A DNA stretch of 64,000 nucleotides from positions 11,869,359 through 11,933,358 of the forward strand of contig JANAVB010003400.1 in NCBI GenBank assembly GCA_029216955.1, read 5' to 3'. The notes beneath the pieces were generated by a model. That model was given only the letters and a program-made list of their open reading frames with translations, did no database searches and had not been told where the DNA came from. This stretch comes from Iris pallida. Its lineage: Eukaryota; Streptophyta; Magnoliopsida; Asparagales; Iridaceae. How positions within the stretch are numbered: position 1 is the stretch's first letter; every line of letters begins with the position of its first letter. The position numbers and the translations under genes are program-made. Positions 1 to 13,700 of the stretch are shown one piece after another.

Positions 1-497
1 TATCAATTTAAAACTATTTAAAATATTGAATTGCGATTTTGATGGTTAACTAGTTAAACCCTAGTTTTGCTAAGCCTAGAGACTAACCATGACCATGGGA
101 GCCTAGTCACATGATTAGAATTTCAAATTACCAATTTTTAGCCTAAGGGTATTTTGGTTATTTTGACTTTTAATGAAAATGAATTTTGATTAATTAAATA
201 TTGTGCTAATTGAATTGTTAGGGACTAACCTAGTTTTGACTAAACCTAGATGTTAATGATGCTCACGGAGGTTTAGTTAGAAGGTTAGAGACTTAATGGT
301 TAAGTTAGATTAATAATATCTAGATATTTCATGGTAGGATATTTACCCCTTAGGATATTTGTGAAAAAGAAAGCCTTATGACTAGTTGAACCAATAGAAA
401 GGCTTAGAATTAGGTGGACAACTCCTAGCCACTCATCTACATAAAAAACTAACCCTAATTCATCTAATGACCAGCCATCAAGTGCCCCCTCCCTTCC

Positions 498-504
498 TAT
501 AAAG
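498..504 (+). promoter_or_regulatory. TATA-like box in LTR
   Basis: TATAAAG lies in a pyrimidine-rich context and is repeated at 5899-5905 in the right LTR. It is about 600 bp into the reconstructed LTR length, a plausible promoter position. No start site can be seen from sequence alone. Confidence 0.35.
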
Positions 505-1499
505 AATCCTTAAGAAAACCCTTGCCTCTTTTTTGCCTCTACATAGAACCCTAAGTGTTCTTCCCCAAATTAGAGAGCTTCCCTCTTTGATTTGATTTCC
601 TTTCCCTCACATTCCTCCATCCAAACTTCTTCTAATCCATCCCACACCATCAAGGAAGGATTCTATCCAAGAATTTGGACAAGGTACAAAGGGAGGTGTC
701 CTTTTGGATAGATCTTCGTATTGGAGCCGTGTCCTAAAGATTTTCATTGGGATTTCACTTCCAATAGGTAAAACCTATCCTCTAACTTGATTTACTTTTT
801 ATATTAATTAGTTTTGAATCCAAAGGATCCACCCCCATGCATGTGTCCCCTTTAGATTCAATTTTGAGACCATTTGGAGTCCATTTGAGGATGTTATACG
901 TGTGTCTTGTGTTCTACTTGATAGATCCCAAATTAGGACACCCCATGTGTATGTATGTATGATAATAGTTTAAATATATATTTAAATTTAGTTTTAGAAT
1001 GGTTAGAGAGTGGATTGATCTTAGTTAGGATGGTTAGAATGAGTTTTATTTGGATACTTATGTTGGTATCCAAGTATCTTGGTCAACCCAAATTCGTCAT
1101 AATTTTTATCCACGTTTTTAGTAGCCAGAGCAACTTATAAATATCATAACTTTTAGCTTAGAACTCCGATTTATCTCCCATTTTTTTAAAAGAGCTGTAT
1201 CGAAGTTAGATTTCTAAATATATATTTTAATAAGCCAAATTCATTCTGAAACTTTCTGTAAAATTATTTGAGTGTCAGCTGTACGAAAGACGAACGTGTT
1301 TCGGTGTTTTTGTGATTCCGGAAGCTTTCGGACACGAAAATACGATCCGTTTAAAGTTTCGGAAAGCTAACACAAAGAGCTACGACACACTTTAATCCTA
1401 GAATTTAGTGAAGGCCCAATTGGTACAGTATTGGTTTTTAAATAGAAGAGTGACTATACGACATAGGCATTTTGTGTAACCTAGGAGCCTATGTAGTAT

Positions 1500-2240
1500 G
1501 GATATTAAATGAATGTAGAGTATGTAATGCATGATATGTTAGATGAATGAAATGATATATATATGATATGTATTCTCTTCACATTAATGTACATATATGG
1601 TTGAATGCAAGCATGTACGAATGAAATCAATGTAATGTATGTAAGCAATGCATAAATGCATGAATGAAAGAATGATATACAATGTATGCATGAAAGTATA
1701 TAATGAATGCTAGATACGAATGCAAGGTATACATGTAATATGATTGATATGAATGCATAATGTAATGTAATATATAATGATAGCATGTATGGTAATGTAT
1801 AATATATGATGCAAGTACGTATATGTCCATTGTTTTTCCTTTTCCTTACATTTTCCCTTCCCTTTCCATTTTAGTTTTCCCTTTTTTTCCCTCTTCTATT
1901 TTTACATGTTGTATGTAATGTATATAATGTATAGATGTATGTAAGTATGTAATATGTATGAATGCCATGCATGTAATGAAAATAAGTATATGCATGCAAC
2001 TTAATGATATGTGAATGAATATAACGCATGAACTGAAGTATGAATGTATATAGGATATGAATGAATGTAATATAATATAGAGTATGCATGTATGAATATA
2101 ATGTATGCAAGTATATAATGTATTCAAATATGTATGTATGCATCTATGTATGTATGTATAGGTGCATGAATGAATGCAAGTATGCATATATGATATGTAT
2201 ATATGCATGTATGCAATATAAGTATGTATGTATGTATTTC
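1500..2240. repeat. ATGTATG/GAATG low-complexity tract in left LTR
   Basis: About 740 bases are built from irregular ATGTATG, ATGAATG and TATATG words, interrupted by a pyrimidine-rich island around 1830-1905. The right LTR carries the same tract at about 6897-7640. It yields many spurious minus-strand reading frames. It looks like expanded simple sequence within the LTR. Confidence 0.8.
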
Positions 2241-2448
2241 TATAAACTGAGTTAACCTATAACCTTTTAGACACATGCATTCATACACCCTTTGACACCA
2301 TGTATCCCATGTCACATACACCTACCTATCACTAAATCTGAGAATATTAACACATATCCTTTCACACATACACACACTCACTTACTCTTTTACCTCTCCT
2401 TCTCTCTCTCTCTATATATAAATATATGTATGTGCCTATATATATAGC

Positions 2449-2589
<141 letters not shown>

Positions 2590-2751
2590 TAAGTGAATCT
2601 GAATAATATATACTTTATATGACTAAGTTTGTGTGCCTTGTTAGCTTATGATTTAGTTTTGTACTTGGTTTAGCAAGTGACTTAGGCTATGAGTTAGTAG
2701 CTATCTTTGATACTTGATTTGCATAGACTTAGTTTGTTTAGACCTAGAATT

Positions 2752-2880
2752 GACTAACCTAGACTAGTTGACGATTGTTGACTAAATCCTAGCTAGTATG
2801 ACCACAGTTGACTAGAGTTGACCTAGTTTGACTTTATAGTTGACTAGAGTTGACTTTGACCTAGATTGACCTAGAAATCA
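2752..2880 (+). promoter_or_regulatory. Cluster of TTGAC[C/T] (W-box-like) motifs in left LTR
   Basis: About ten TTGAC cores, most of them TTGACT or TTGACC, fall within 130 bases. TTGAC[C/T] is the known binding core of plant WRKY factors. The cluster is kept in the right LTR at about 8462-8590, and a shorter version occurs in the Tekay-like LTRs at 32990-33050 and 57198-57250. Regulatory function is inferred from motif density only. Confidence 0.4.
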
Positions 2881-3144
2881 TATAGATTGCATCGTAAACT
2901 TTATCTACCTTATTTTAAACACATTATAACCTGTACTACTCTATTTAGGACATTGTGACTCTGGTGCAGACATCTGATATTATACTACTCTTTTCAGAGT
3001 ATCAGGCGAGTACATTCTCTGATAGTTCTTTCATTTACTTGTCAATTACTGTACTTCAGTTCTAGTTAGTTTTATGTGATTCTTACAACACGTATAGATA
3101 TTTCTGGATTCATGTATGCGACACACATACCATCTTATCTGGCC

Positions 3145-3250
3145 TCTATTTCTGGAATCACTACTGGCATCACCTTCTGGAATCACTACTGGAATCACCT
3201 TCTGAAATCACTACTGGAATCACTTACTGGAATCTACTGGAATTACTTGC
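3145..3250 (+). repeat. GGAATCAC minisatellite in left LTR
   Basis: Short direct repeats of CTGGAATCAC with TACT or TT spacers occur six or so times. The right LTR (8862-8950) has a different number of units. It is open in one frame, which creates a low-complexity peptide that is not a gene. Confidence 0.75.
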
Positions 3251-4309
3251 TGGTATCATCATATTTGGCTGGACTCATCTCGATTTTCGTGTCGTATTCT
3301 GGAATCACTTGTACTTGCTGGAAGGGGAAATACTTGAGTAAGACATGTAGACATACCCCCAATCTAGAATCTCCCAACTGGAATCTACTGGAATGATAGC
3401 CATCTCACACCCGGCCAGGTGTGTGATGTGCCGTATTACCTACAGCCGTTTATATGTCGATCTCGGTATTCTAAAACACACTGTTAGAGTATAGACTGGA
3501 CTCACCCTGGAATTATTGATCACTATGACTGGAATCGTCTCGTACTAGATTCATCTTGTATTAGATTCGTCTTGTACTGGACTTACATTGGAGTTACACT
3601 TGTCTACATTTACTGTCCGGACTCATACCATGTTACTCTAGTTCGGCTAGTTTCTTTTTACAGTTTTTATTGCCATGATTCTTCTCTTGTTTAGTTACTT
3701 ACTTTTTTTGTACTTATCTGTCTCTCTATACCATCACCTGAATATAAATGCCATGTTCATTAATACAACTGTCTTTAACTGCTTTATAGTTCTCTGTCAT
3801 TTACTTGGAATTTTTTGATGAATTGTACTCGTTCCTGTCCTGACTGGACCTGTTAAAAATATTACAGATGCTTGTCCTGAGGACATTTGACCCACTTGCC
3901 TTTGAGCAGGAGATGGCTTAGCTACCTTTGGCCCCGACACTCAGGAGTGATCGGGAGACTAGCTAGTAGACTTGGTTTAGTTTTTATGTTTTAGAACTTG
4001 AATTGTAATAACTTGAGATACGAGTTTGTATTTGAGTTTGTTTGAGATATTATTATTAGTAGTTTATAAATTGTTGTTGTTTAGTCTTTAGTTATAAACT
4101 TCTGTGATATCTTATCGTTCTTAGACTGTGATTGATATTCATTATATCTATACTTGTCCTCCGTTCGAAGTTGAGATTTGACAAGTACATTATATAATTA
4201 CTGATTTATTGATTAGATAGTAACCTAGGACAGCATTCTACCGCCGACAATGCAGCGTAGGCTGGACATACCCACTTCTCGTGTCCCTACACTAGTGCGG
4301 GTCGTGACA

Positions 4310-5304
4310 AGTTTTTAGTGGTGGCCTATGCAGGTCGAGTTTATGTAGTGGTATTCGAACTAGAGTATCACTACAGCCTGCGATAGGATTTGAGAGATAG
4401 GCTTTAGTTGAAAGAGTACTCAATCACAGTTAGGACTACTTGAGAAGATTCCTGGGATGACCCTTGAGAATCTCGTTATAAACTATCTCGAAATTCGATT
4501 CCGACAGTTTCTGTCTACTTCCTTGTTCATCGTTGAATTTGATTCTTGGTATTCATTATTGACTTGATTTTCTACCAAGATAACATTATAGGCTAGGTTG
4601 CCTCAGTCATAGAATATAGAGTCTTTTACAGCCATATTAGCTGGTTTGGCAATGAGATAGAGTCTAATTTTGGATGTATTTCTCGGGTGTAGAAATTTAT
4701 GGTTTTCGCAGCCAAGCTAGCGGCAATACAAAATTTTTAAATACTATGATTCTAGAGGTATGTACCTTAGTCGCGGACTCTATGGATTATCGCTGTAGTA
4801 CTTACTGGTGTAACGAGGATTCTGGTAACATGGTTCTGGATAGACGGGTATGATTATCAGATTTTAGAATAGATACCATATAGATGGTGCCCTAGTATGA
4901 TAGAATGGAATATCAGTGTGGATGTTACTTGAGTATCATGGATTAGATAGAGGGAGCTAGGCCACCTATAGCGCAGCACCGTGCCCCGCACCATCAGAGG
5001 GATATACCCCAGAGGGGCAGGGCTTTTGTGCTGACAGTCGAGTAGACCGACGCTATGGGTGACGGGTTAGCAGGTCTATCTTTTCTGTCCTTCTTTTCAC
5101 CTTCATTTGTGATTCCATTAGTACCTGCCAGGATATGCTTGTGATATGTTAGATAGCATAGTTACCCTGATCGAGACTTTGGAATCACGACCAGTAGGAC
5201 TATGATTGCATATTATCCTTCGACCTGTTTGATTGGAGGTTTGACCTAGGAGGAGTACGATCATCTTAATTTCGAGGATAAAATTCTTCTAAGGGGGGTA
5301 GACT
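4310..5304 (+). mobile_element. Internal region of the long-LTR element, no intact coding sequence
   Basis: The 995 bases between the LTRs have no reading frame of note. They open with TTTTTAGTGGTGGCC (4311-4325), the same block that follows the LTRs of the Tekay-like element (34246) and of element C. Around 4985-5075 a broken frame reads GRAFVLTVE, stop, TDAMGDGL. This resembles the gag-protease junction of gypsy copy A (GRAFAMSVEDAEVVRDMIAG), so the region is probably a shrunken gag-pol relic. It ends with a polypurine tract. With no proteins of its own, the element would have depended on an autonomous relative (LARD-like organisation). Confidence 0.75.
5291..5303 (+). other. Polypurine tract of long-LTR element
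   Basis: AAGGGGGGTAGAC lies directly before the right LTR start (TGTAACACCC at 5305) and after an AATTTCGAGGATAAAATT block. This is the usual gypsy arrangement for priming plus-strand DNA. Confidence 0.8.
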
Positions 5305-7880
5305 TGTAACACCCAGTTTTCCAAATGAGGGTAATTTTGAAATTTTATAATTATAATCATTTAATAATGATATTTAAATCATATTGTGATTTTGGTGATT
5401 TTTATCAATTTAAAACTATTTAAAATATTGAATTGCGATTTTGATGGTTAACTAGTTAAACCCTAGTTTTGCTAAGCCTAGAGACTAACCATGACCATGG
5501 GAGCCTAGTCACGTGATTAGAATTTCAAATTACCAATTTTTAGCCTAAGGGTATTTTGGTCATTTTGACTTTTAATGAAAATGAATTTTGATTAATTAAA
5601 TATTGTGCTAATTGAATTGTTAGGGACTAACCTAGTTTTGACTAAACCTAGATGTTAATGATGCTCACAGAGGTTTAGTTAGAAGGTTAGAGACTTAATG
5701 GTTAAGTTAGATTAACAATATCTAGATATTTCATGGTAGGATATTTACCCCTTAGGATATTTGTGAAAAGAAAGCCTTATGACTAGTTGAACTAATAGGA
5801 AGGCTTAGAATTAGGTGGACAACTCCTAGCCACTCATCTACATAAAAAACAAACCCTAATTCATCTAATGACCAGCCATCAAGTGCCCCCTCCCTTCCTA
5901 TAAAGAATCCTTAAGAAAACCCTTGCCTCTTTTTTGCCTCTACATAGAACCCTAAGTGTTCTTCCCCAAATTAGAGAGCTTCCCTCTTTGATTTGATTTC
6001 CTTTCCCTCACATTCCTCCATTCAAACTTCTTCTAATCCATCCCACACCATCAAGGAAGGATTCTATCCAAGAATTTGGGCAAGGTACAAAGGGAGGTGT
6101 CCTTTTGGATAGATCTTCGTATCGGAGCCGTGTCCTAAAGATTTTCTTTGGGATTCCACTCCCAATAGGTAAAACCTATCCTCTAACTTGATTTCCTTTG
6201 TATATTAATTAGTTTTGAATCCAAAGGATCCACTCCCATGCATGTGTCCCCTTTAGATTCAATTTTGAGACCATTTGGAGTCCATTTGAGGATGTTATAG
6301 GTGTCTTGTGTCCTACTTGATAGATCCCAAATTAGGACACCCCATGTGTATGTATGTATGATAATAGTTTAAATAGATATTTAAATTCAGTTTTAGAATG
6401 GTTAGAGAGTGGATTGATCTTAGTTAGGATGGTTAGAATGAGTTTCATTTGGATACCTATGTTGGTATCCAAGTATCTTGGCCAACCCAAATTCGTCATA
6501 ATTTTTATCCACGTTTTTAGTAGCCAGAGCAACTTAGAAATGTCATAACTTTTAGCTTAGAACTTCGATTTATCTCCTATTTTTTTTAAAAGAACCGTAT
6601 CGAAGTTATCTTTCTAAGTATATTTTTTAATAAGCCAAATTCATTATAAAACTTTCTGTAAAATTATTTGAGTGTCAGTTGTACGAAAGACGAACGTGTT
6701 TCGGTATTTTTGTGATTCCGGGAGCTTTCGGACACGAAAATACGATCCGTTTAAAGTTTCGGAAAGCTAACACAAAGAGCTACGACATAATTTAATCCTA
6801 GAATTTAGTGAAGGCCCAATTGGTATAGTATTGGTTTTTAAATAGAAGAGTGACTATACGACGTAGACATTTTGTGTAACCTATGAGCCTATGTAGTATG
6901 GATATTAAATGAATGTAGAGTATGTAATGCATGATATGTTAGATGAATGAAATGATATATATATATGATATGTATTCTCTTTACATTAGTGTATATATAT
7001 GGTTGAATGCAAGCATGTAGGAATAAAATCAATGTAATGTATGTAAGCAATGCATAAATGCATGAATGAAAGAATGATATACAATGTATGCATGAAAGTA
7101 TATAATGAATGTTAGATACGAATGCAAGGTATACATGTAATGATTGATATGAATGCATAATGTATACATAATGTAATACAATATATAATGATAGCATGTA
7201 TGATAATGTATAATATATGATGCAAGTACGTATATGTCCATTGTTTTTTCTTTTCCTTACATTTTCCCTTCCCTTTCCATTTTAGTTTTTCCTTTTTTTC
7301 CCTCTTCTATTTTTACATGTTGTATACAATGTTTATAATGTATAGATGCATGTAAGTATGTAATATGCATGAATGACATGCATGTAATGAAAATAAGTAT
7401 ATGCATGCAACTTAATGATATGTGAATGAATATAACGCATGAACTGAAGTATGCATGTATATAGGATATGAATGAATGTAATATAATATAGAGTATGCAT
7501 GTATGATATATGTATGCAAGTATAAATAATTCAAATATATATGTATGCATATATGTATGTATGTATAGGTGCATGAATGAATGCAAGTATACATATATGA
7601 TATGTATATATGCATGTATGCAATATAGTATGTGTATGTATTTCTATAAACTGCGTTAACCTATAACTTTTACACACATGCATCATACACCCTTTGACAC
7701 CATGTATTCCATGTCACATACACCTACCTATCACTAAATCTGAGAATATTAACACATATCCTTTCACACCACACACACTCACTTACTCTTACCTTCATTC
7801 CTCTCTCTCTATATATAAATATATGTATGTGCCTATATATAGCTTGCATATATATATATATATATATATAATATAATATA

Positions 7881-7926
<46 letters not shown>

Positions 7927-8027
7927 CATATATATACTTTATTATATATATATATATATATATATAAATATCTATTTATATATAATATATATATATATAT
8001 TATATATAATTATATATATATATATAT

Positions 8028-8079
<52 letters not shown>

Positions 8080-8128
8080 ATGATATATATATATAATATA
8101 ATAATATAATATATCTAAATATATTTTT

Positions 8129-8160
<32 letters not shown>

Positions 8161-8200
8161 TATATATATATATATTATATATTATATATATATATATCTA

Positions 8201-8276
<76 letters not shown>

Positions 8277-10025
8277 TAATATTATATATCTATTTATATG
8301 AATAGTGAATGTGAATAATATATATACTTTATATGACTAGTTTGTGTGCCTTGTTAGGTTATGGTTTAGTTTTGTGCTTAGTTTAGCAAGTGACTTAGGC
8401 TATGAGTTAGTAGCTATCTTGGATACTTGATTTGCATAGACTTAGTTTGTTTAGACCTAGAATTGACTAACCTAGACTAGTTGACAATTGTTGACCAAAC
8501 CCTAGCTAGTATGACCACAGTTGACTAGAGTTGACCTAGTTTGACTTTATAGTTGACCAGAGTTGACTTTGACCTAGATTGATCTAGAAATCATGTAGAT
8601 TGCATCATAAACTTTATCTACCTTATTTTAAACACATTATAACCTGTACTACTCTATTTAGGATATTGTGACTCTGGTGCAGACATCTGATATTATACTA
8701 CTCTTTTCAGAGTATCAGGCGAGTACATTCTCTGATAGTTCTTTCATTTACTTATCAATTACTGTACTTCAGTTCTAGTTAGTTTTATGTGATTCTTACA
8801 ACACGTATAGATATTTCTGGATTCATGTATGCGACACACATACCATCTTGTCGGGCCTCTATTTCTGGAATCACTACTGGCATCACCTTCTGGAATCACT
8901 ACTGGAATCACTTCTGGAATCACTACTGGAATCACTTACTGGAATCTACTGAAATCACTTGCTGGTATCATCATATTTGGCTGGACTCATCTCAATTTTC
9001 GTGTCGTATTCTGGAATCACTTGTACTTGCTGGGAGGGGAAATACTTGAGTAAGACATGTAGACATACCCCCAATCTGGAATCTCCCAACTGGAATCTAC
9101 TGGAATGATAGCCATCTCACACCCGGCCAGGTGTGTGATGTACCGTATTACCTACAACCGTTTACATATCGATCTCGGTATTTTAAAACAAACTGTTAGA
9201 GTATAGGCTGGACTCACCCTGGAATCATTGATCACTATGACTGGAATCGTCTCGTACTGGATTCATCTTGTATTAGATTCGTCTTGTACTGGACTTACAT
9301 TGGAGTTACACTTGTCTACATTTACTGTCCGGACTCATACCATGTTACTCTAGTTCAGCTAGTTTCTATTTTACAGTCTTTATTGCCATGATTCTTCTCT
9401 TGTTTAGTTACTTACTTTCCTTGTACTTATCTGTCTCTCTATACCATCACCTGAATATAAACTGCCATGTTCATCAATACAACTGTCTATAACTGCTTTA
9501 TAGTTCTCTGTCATTTACTTAGGATTTCTTGATGAATTGTACTCGTTCCTGTCCTGACTGGACCTGTTGAAAATATTACAGATGCTTGCCCTGAGGACAT
9601 TTGCCCCACTTGCCTTGGAGCAGGAGATAGCTTAGCTACCTTTGGTCCCGACACTCAGGAGTGATCGGGAGACTAGCTAGTAGCCTTGGTTTAGTTTTTA
9701 TGTTTTAGAACTTGAATTGTAATAACTTGAGATACGAGTTTGTATTTGAGTTTGTTTGAGATATTATTGTTAGTACTTTATAAATTGTTGTTGTTTAGTC
9801 TTTAGTTATAAACTTCTGTGATATCTTATCGTTCTTAGACTGTGATTGAGATTCATTATATCTATACTTGTCCTCCATTCGGAGTTGAGATTTGACAAGT
9901 ATATTATATAATTGCGTGATTTATTGATTAGATAGTAACCTAGGACAGCGTTCTACCGCCGACACTACGGCGTAGGCTGGACGTACCCACTTCTCGTGCC
10001 CCTACACTGGGTGCGGGTCATGACA
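5305..10025 (+). mobile_element. Right LTR of long-LTR non-autonomous element (4721 bp)
   Basis: It starts TGTAACACCC after the polypurine tract and ends GTCATGACA. It repeats the left LTR almost base for base except in the TA tract (7848-8299). The size is unusually large for a plant LTR. TATA-like TATAAAG is at 5899-5905. The target-site duplication cannot be checked because the left end lies outside the window. Confidence 0.92.
7848..8299. repeat. Expanded, interrupted TA tract in right LTR
   Basis: About 450 bases of AT-only sequence with occasional TT, AA or C interruptions. The left LTR has about 135 bases here. Replication slippage or assembly error in a low-complexity tract would both explain it. 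Confidence 0.9.
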
Positions 10026-13000
10026 TTTTATGTGCAATTTTGGACGTAATCATCTCAAATCCAGTAAGATTATACTGACTTAATTATATCACAATCAACC
10101 GATTTTATGAATACATACAATGTATTTTGTTTTAAGTTATAGATCTACAAGATTTATAGATACACAATCAAATTCTTTGTAGAAAGTGACAATGATGTAA
10201 ATATAAGATAGACTTAGTTATCACCATTTCGAATTTGAAAATTCAATCTGAGTGCAAATAAATCTAAAACACAAGGCATTGCTTGAGCCCAAATAAAAAA
10301 AATGCAAAAAATTTAAAATTGAATTTGAACAGTTATAACTCAACTCATAATATACTTGCCATATATTAAGGATCATGACACCCAATACTAAATAAGTCTC
10401 ATTAGCAATTTACTGTAGTTACCATATAAATGAATATTACATTCAAATTCGCCGCTCATTTAAACCAAACGGTTACAATGGCATTATTGCTATAAATGCA
10501 ATAATACTAGAAATGAATGAGATTCACTATTAATGTGTTTAGATAGTAACTAAAATCAACAATTTTTTTATGCTTGTACAAAGACTTGTACAAAGTTCTA
10601 ATAACAAGAAATTTTATGACAAAATTATTTAAATATTAAATATCAAGTAGTTTTTCAACCAAAAATAATAATACTAATAGTTTCCAGTTAATAAAATAAA
10701 AATAAATAAATAATAATAATCACATATATGTTATGCCAAAGGCAAGCCAAAAGTATATTGATACTTGATTATGAATCATAATATTAAACACATTATATAT
10801 GAATTCAAACTAAATTACTTATGCATTAGAATGTTCATCACAATAAGAAAATAAAACTATATTGTTAATGAGTAAGGGTTTAAGCTATTAGCCAGTTTGT
10901 CCAAGTCCTACTCGTAAACTTGAGGCATGCAGAGTTTACTAACGAACTTACTGTCCTGACCATCATACTCATGACAATTGCCTTAAATACAAGAGCAGCA
11001 ACAATGGTTCCAGCACGTTTGAAAACTTAATAATTTGTCCCTTTTTTATTCATTCTCCCACTGATGAAGAATATTTTGCATAGGAAGAATCATATCACTA
11101 TCTACCTTTAATTTGTACATCACCAAAGAAATTAAACATGATTATATATGGTAGTCTTTCAGTCATGCGGAAACCAGCAGTATACTCCCCATCTCGAGAA
11201 TAAACAACACTATCAACATGCAATTTCAAGACCACACATTTTGTTGATAATGGAAAGAACCCTAGAAAATCTTTTACTAATTATGCAGATTTGTATCAAC
11301 AACAACAAAAAATTCTGGAAATAACGAGATAGAAAGCAGTATTTTTAGAAGTATATGGAAAGATGTATCCATATGGCACAAAACATGATCATATATTAGC
11401 AATAAGGACACTTAGGATTGATTTGAAAAATAAAATAAAATCGAATGGCATAATTACATGAATAGCTAATTAAAAGATATTAGATTCACTGTCTAAAAAA
11501 TGTATATAGTAATATATGCATTCTATGGTTGAAATTACAGAAAGTCTGCTCCTATTCATGGGCTCCATAGTTGAATGTCACAAATCAAAATTTGCTACTT
11601 GGTCAGATTGTACTAACAATCAAACAATTCCTACTATATTCCCAATGTTTAATTTAGGCAACTCCTTTTACCATATAAGGATTTTACTTGGGCTGCTATG
11701 TTGTCGACATCTCGAACTTATCTGTTACATAATTCTACAATAATTCACTAACTCTAACGAGTTAGCAAATATAAATAATAATCATCAAGAGAAACAAATC
11801 ATATTTAGTAGGAAAAATTAGACGTTTTATCGGTAGACTGAATTTGTAGAATTATAAATTAAACTTAATGATGGCAAATATATTGAAATATTAGCAACCT
11901 TTTGTTACAGTATATTACTACAAATATTTAGTACACTTTTGTTACCAAAAGAGAATTTGTAGTTTGATAAGAGAAATTTTTTGATAATTGTAAATAACAA
12001 TTCTTGAATAAGTACAGTGAAATAACTTGAAACAACTATAGTGGTCGGAAATAGATATTAGCTAGAAACAATTCTTTAATAATTGAAAATCATTTTATCA
12101 TCCTATCAACAGTGGAGTAGTTAGAAAGAAACTTTGCGACAATTTAGTTATTTATTCGAAAAGACAGAATGTATATTTAACAAGATTAACTCTTAGATTG
12201 TTGGATATATTTGACTTTTTCTCGTTTAAATCTGTAAACAAAAACAACAAAAATTAAAGTTACCAGCCTCCGGAGAAGTCGCACACGAAGCACTGCCCTA
12301 AGACTTAATCAGGGTCTATGTGCAAACTTTTTTCGATTGCTCCTAGTGGTAAAACTCCCACTTTACCGGTATCTCCTTGTTACACACAACTTGGAAAGAG
12401 TGACCTTGAACTTAGCTCTGCCCAGAGCAAGGAAACGAAGATAATAAGAGAGTTTTGTAGAGATCAAGTTGGAACAAAATTTAAATATTTTCTTTTAGAT
12501 TTTTCATTATGTAAGAAGGTTGAGAATGCCACAATATATAGAGGGCTCAAACCTATATGCCAATAGACAGAATTCAATGGATCTAAAAGCAGACGTTACG
12601 AAATAAAGAAAAAATTCAATGGGTTTAAAAGCAGACGTTACAAAATAAAAACAAAAAATATGGTTCGTTGAACCTGGATGTTCAAAATATTAAAAAGAAA
12701 TTAATGAGCTGCAAAAAGAGTTTTAGGGTCTCAACCCGAACCCAATGAAGAAATCGAATCGGTATTCGGCACCCACAGATGTGGGCACGCGTCGAACCGA
12801 ACCGAGCTGGGCCGGGCGGCAGCGTCGGTGCGCGTGTGGCCCATTTGGCTACCCACACAAGACTTCAGTGAAGCAATAGGAAGAAAACTAATATAAATAC
12901 TATTTATATAAATGCACAGCCGATGTGGGACTAAATGTATTAGAGTTTGAGCTTTTGCTCATCTTGTGTGAGGGAATAAACACACATAGCTAACAAATGA

Positions 13001-13166
13001 TGCATGATTGCAGCAAACAAATGAACCCACAGGCAAGGCTGGTCCAGGGATAAGCCATACAAGACTTCGGACTTGGACAAGCCCCTCTGCTTGGGACAAC
13101 TTTCAGACTCAGCATGACCCTACAATAGGTCGGAGTCATGGATGATCCGCCATAATCAGCTCACAA
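10026..13166. other. Unassigned AT-rich spacer
   Basis: No complete gene or recognisable element was found. Short reading frames at 11516-11743 and 12318-12566 have no recognisable motifs. A two-copy direct repeat built on AAAAGCAGACGTTAC lies at about 12570-12650. A more GC-rich patch (12735-12850) and a TATATAAAT site near 12905 could belong to an old promoter or LTR, but nothing confirms this. Confidence 0.5.
10900..11250 (-). pseudogene. Unidentified coding-like remnants
   Basis: Read on the minus strand, about 11120-11250 gives an open stretch containing HVDSVVYSRDGEYTAGFRM and ending at a stop after IKGR. Further left, 10930-11020 gives a hydrophobic stretch with AGTIVAALVFKAIVMSMM. 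The composition looks like protein-coding exons rather than random AT-rich DNA. I do not recognise the family, and the two pieces may not belong together. Confidence 0.25.
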
Positions 13167-13189
13167 TACTATAACAGATATGGGATATG

Positions 13190-13700
13190 ATAGCGTGCGC
13201 TGAACGCTGTAGAATGCATATTATAGCATATTCCGTCTGCTATATATGCCCCCGCTATAATAACCCCATGTACAAGAACGCTATAAAGTTATAGCGTTCA
13301 CGAACGCTATTCATGGATTATAGCGTTCATCAATGCTATAGACGATGTATAGCATTTTGAAACGCTATATGGCAGTTATAACAAATAGGAATGCTATAGA
13401 ACTTTAATAGCATTCTTGAACACTATTAATATATTGTAGCATTCATGAACGCTATAGACCAGTTATAGCACTTACAAACGCTGTAAAGTTTACATAGCCT
13501 TTACGAACGCTATAGTTCATTAATAATATTTGTTAACGCTATAAATGTGTTATGGCATTCCTGAACGCTGTTTATTTTTAATTACGTTCCTGTATGTTAT
13601 TGTTTGTTAATAGCGTTTCGATATATATCTGCTTTTATAGCATTTCTTTCCTGCTATTATATGTGCAACAATAGCATGTCAGAATGCTATTGCAGAGTCA
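13190..13700. repeat. Left subterminal repeat cluster (AACGCTAT / ATAGCGTT)
   Basis: Well over a dozen copies of GAACGCTAT, ATAGCGTTC and one-base variants occur in alternating orientation, so the region can fold into many short hairpins. The same word recurs at 20960-21307 but not elsewhere in the window. Confidence 0.8.

Noticed and set aside
1505..2321. Several minus-strand reading frames of 60-120 codons rich in His, Ile, Tyr and Thr
   Set aside because: They arise from ATGTATG-type simple repeats within an LTR and recur, with frameshifts, in the other LTR.
3076..3396. 106-codon plus-strand frame
   Set aside because: Low-complexity product of a GGAATCAC minisatellite. The other LTR copy has a different, shorter frame.
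13190..13700. CRISPR-like array of short repeats
   Set aside because: Repeats are irregular in spacing and orientation and the window is plant DNA. They fit transposon subterminal repeats.
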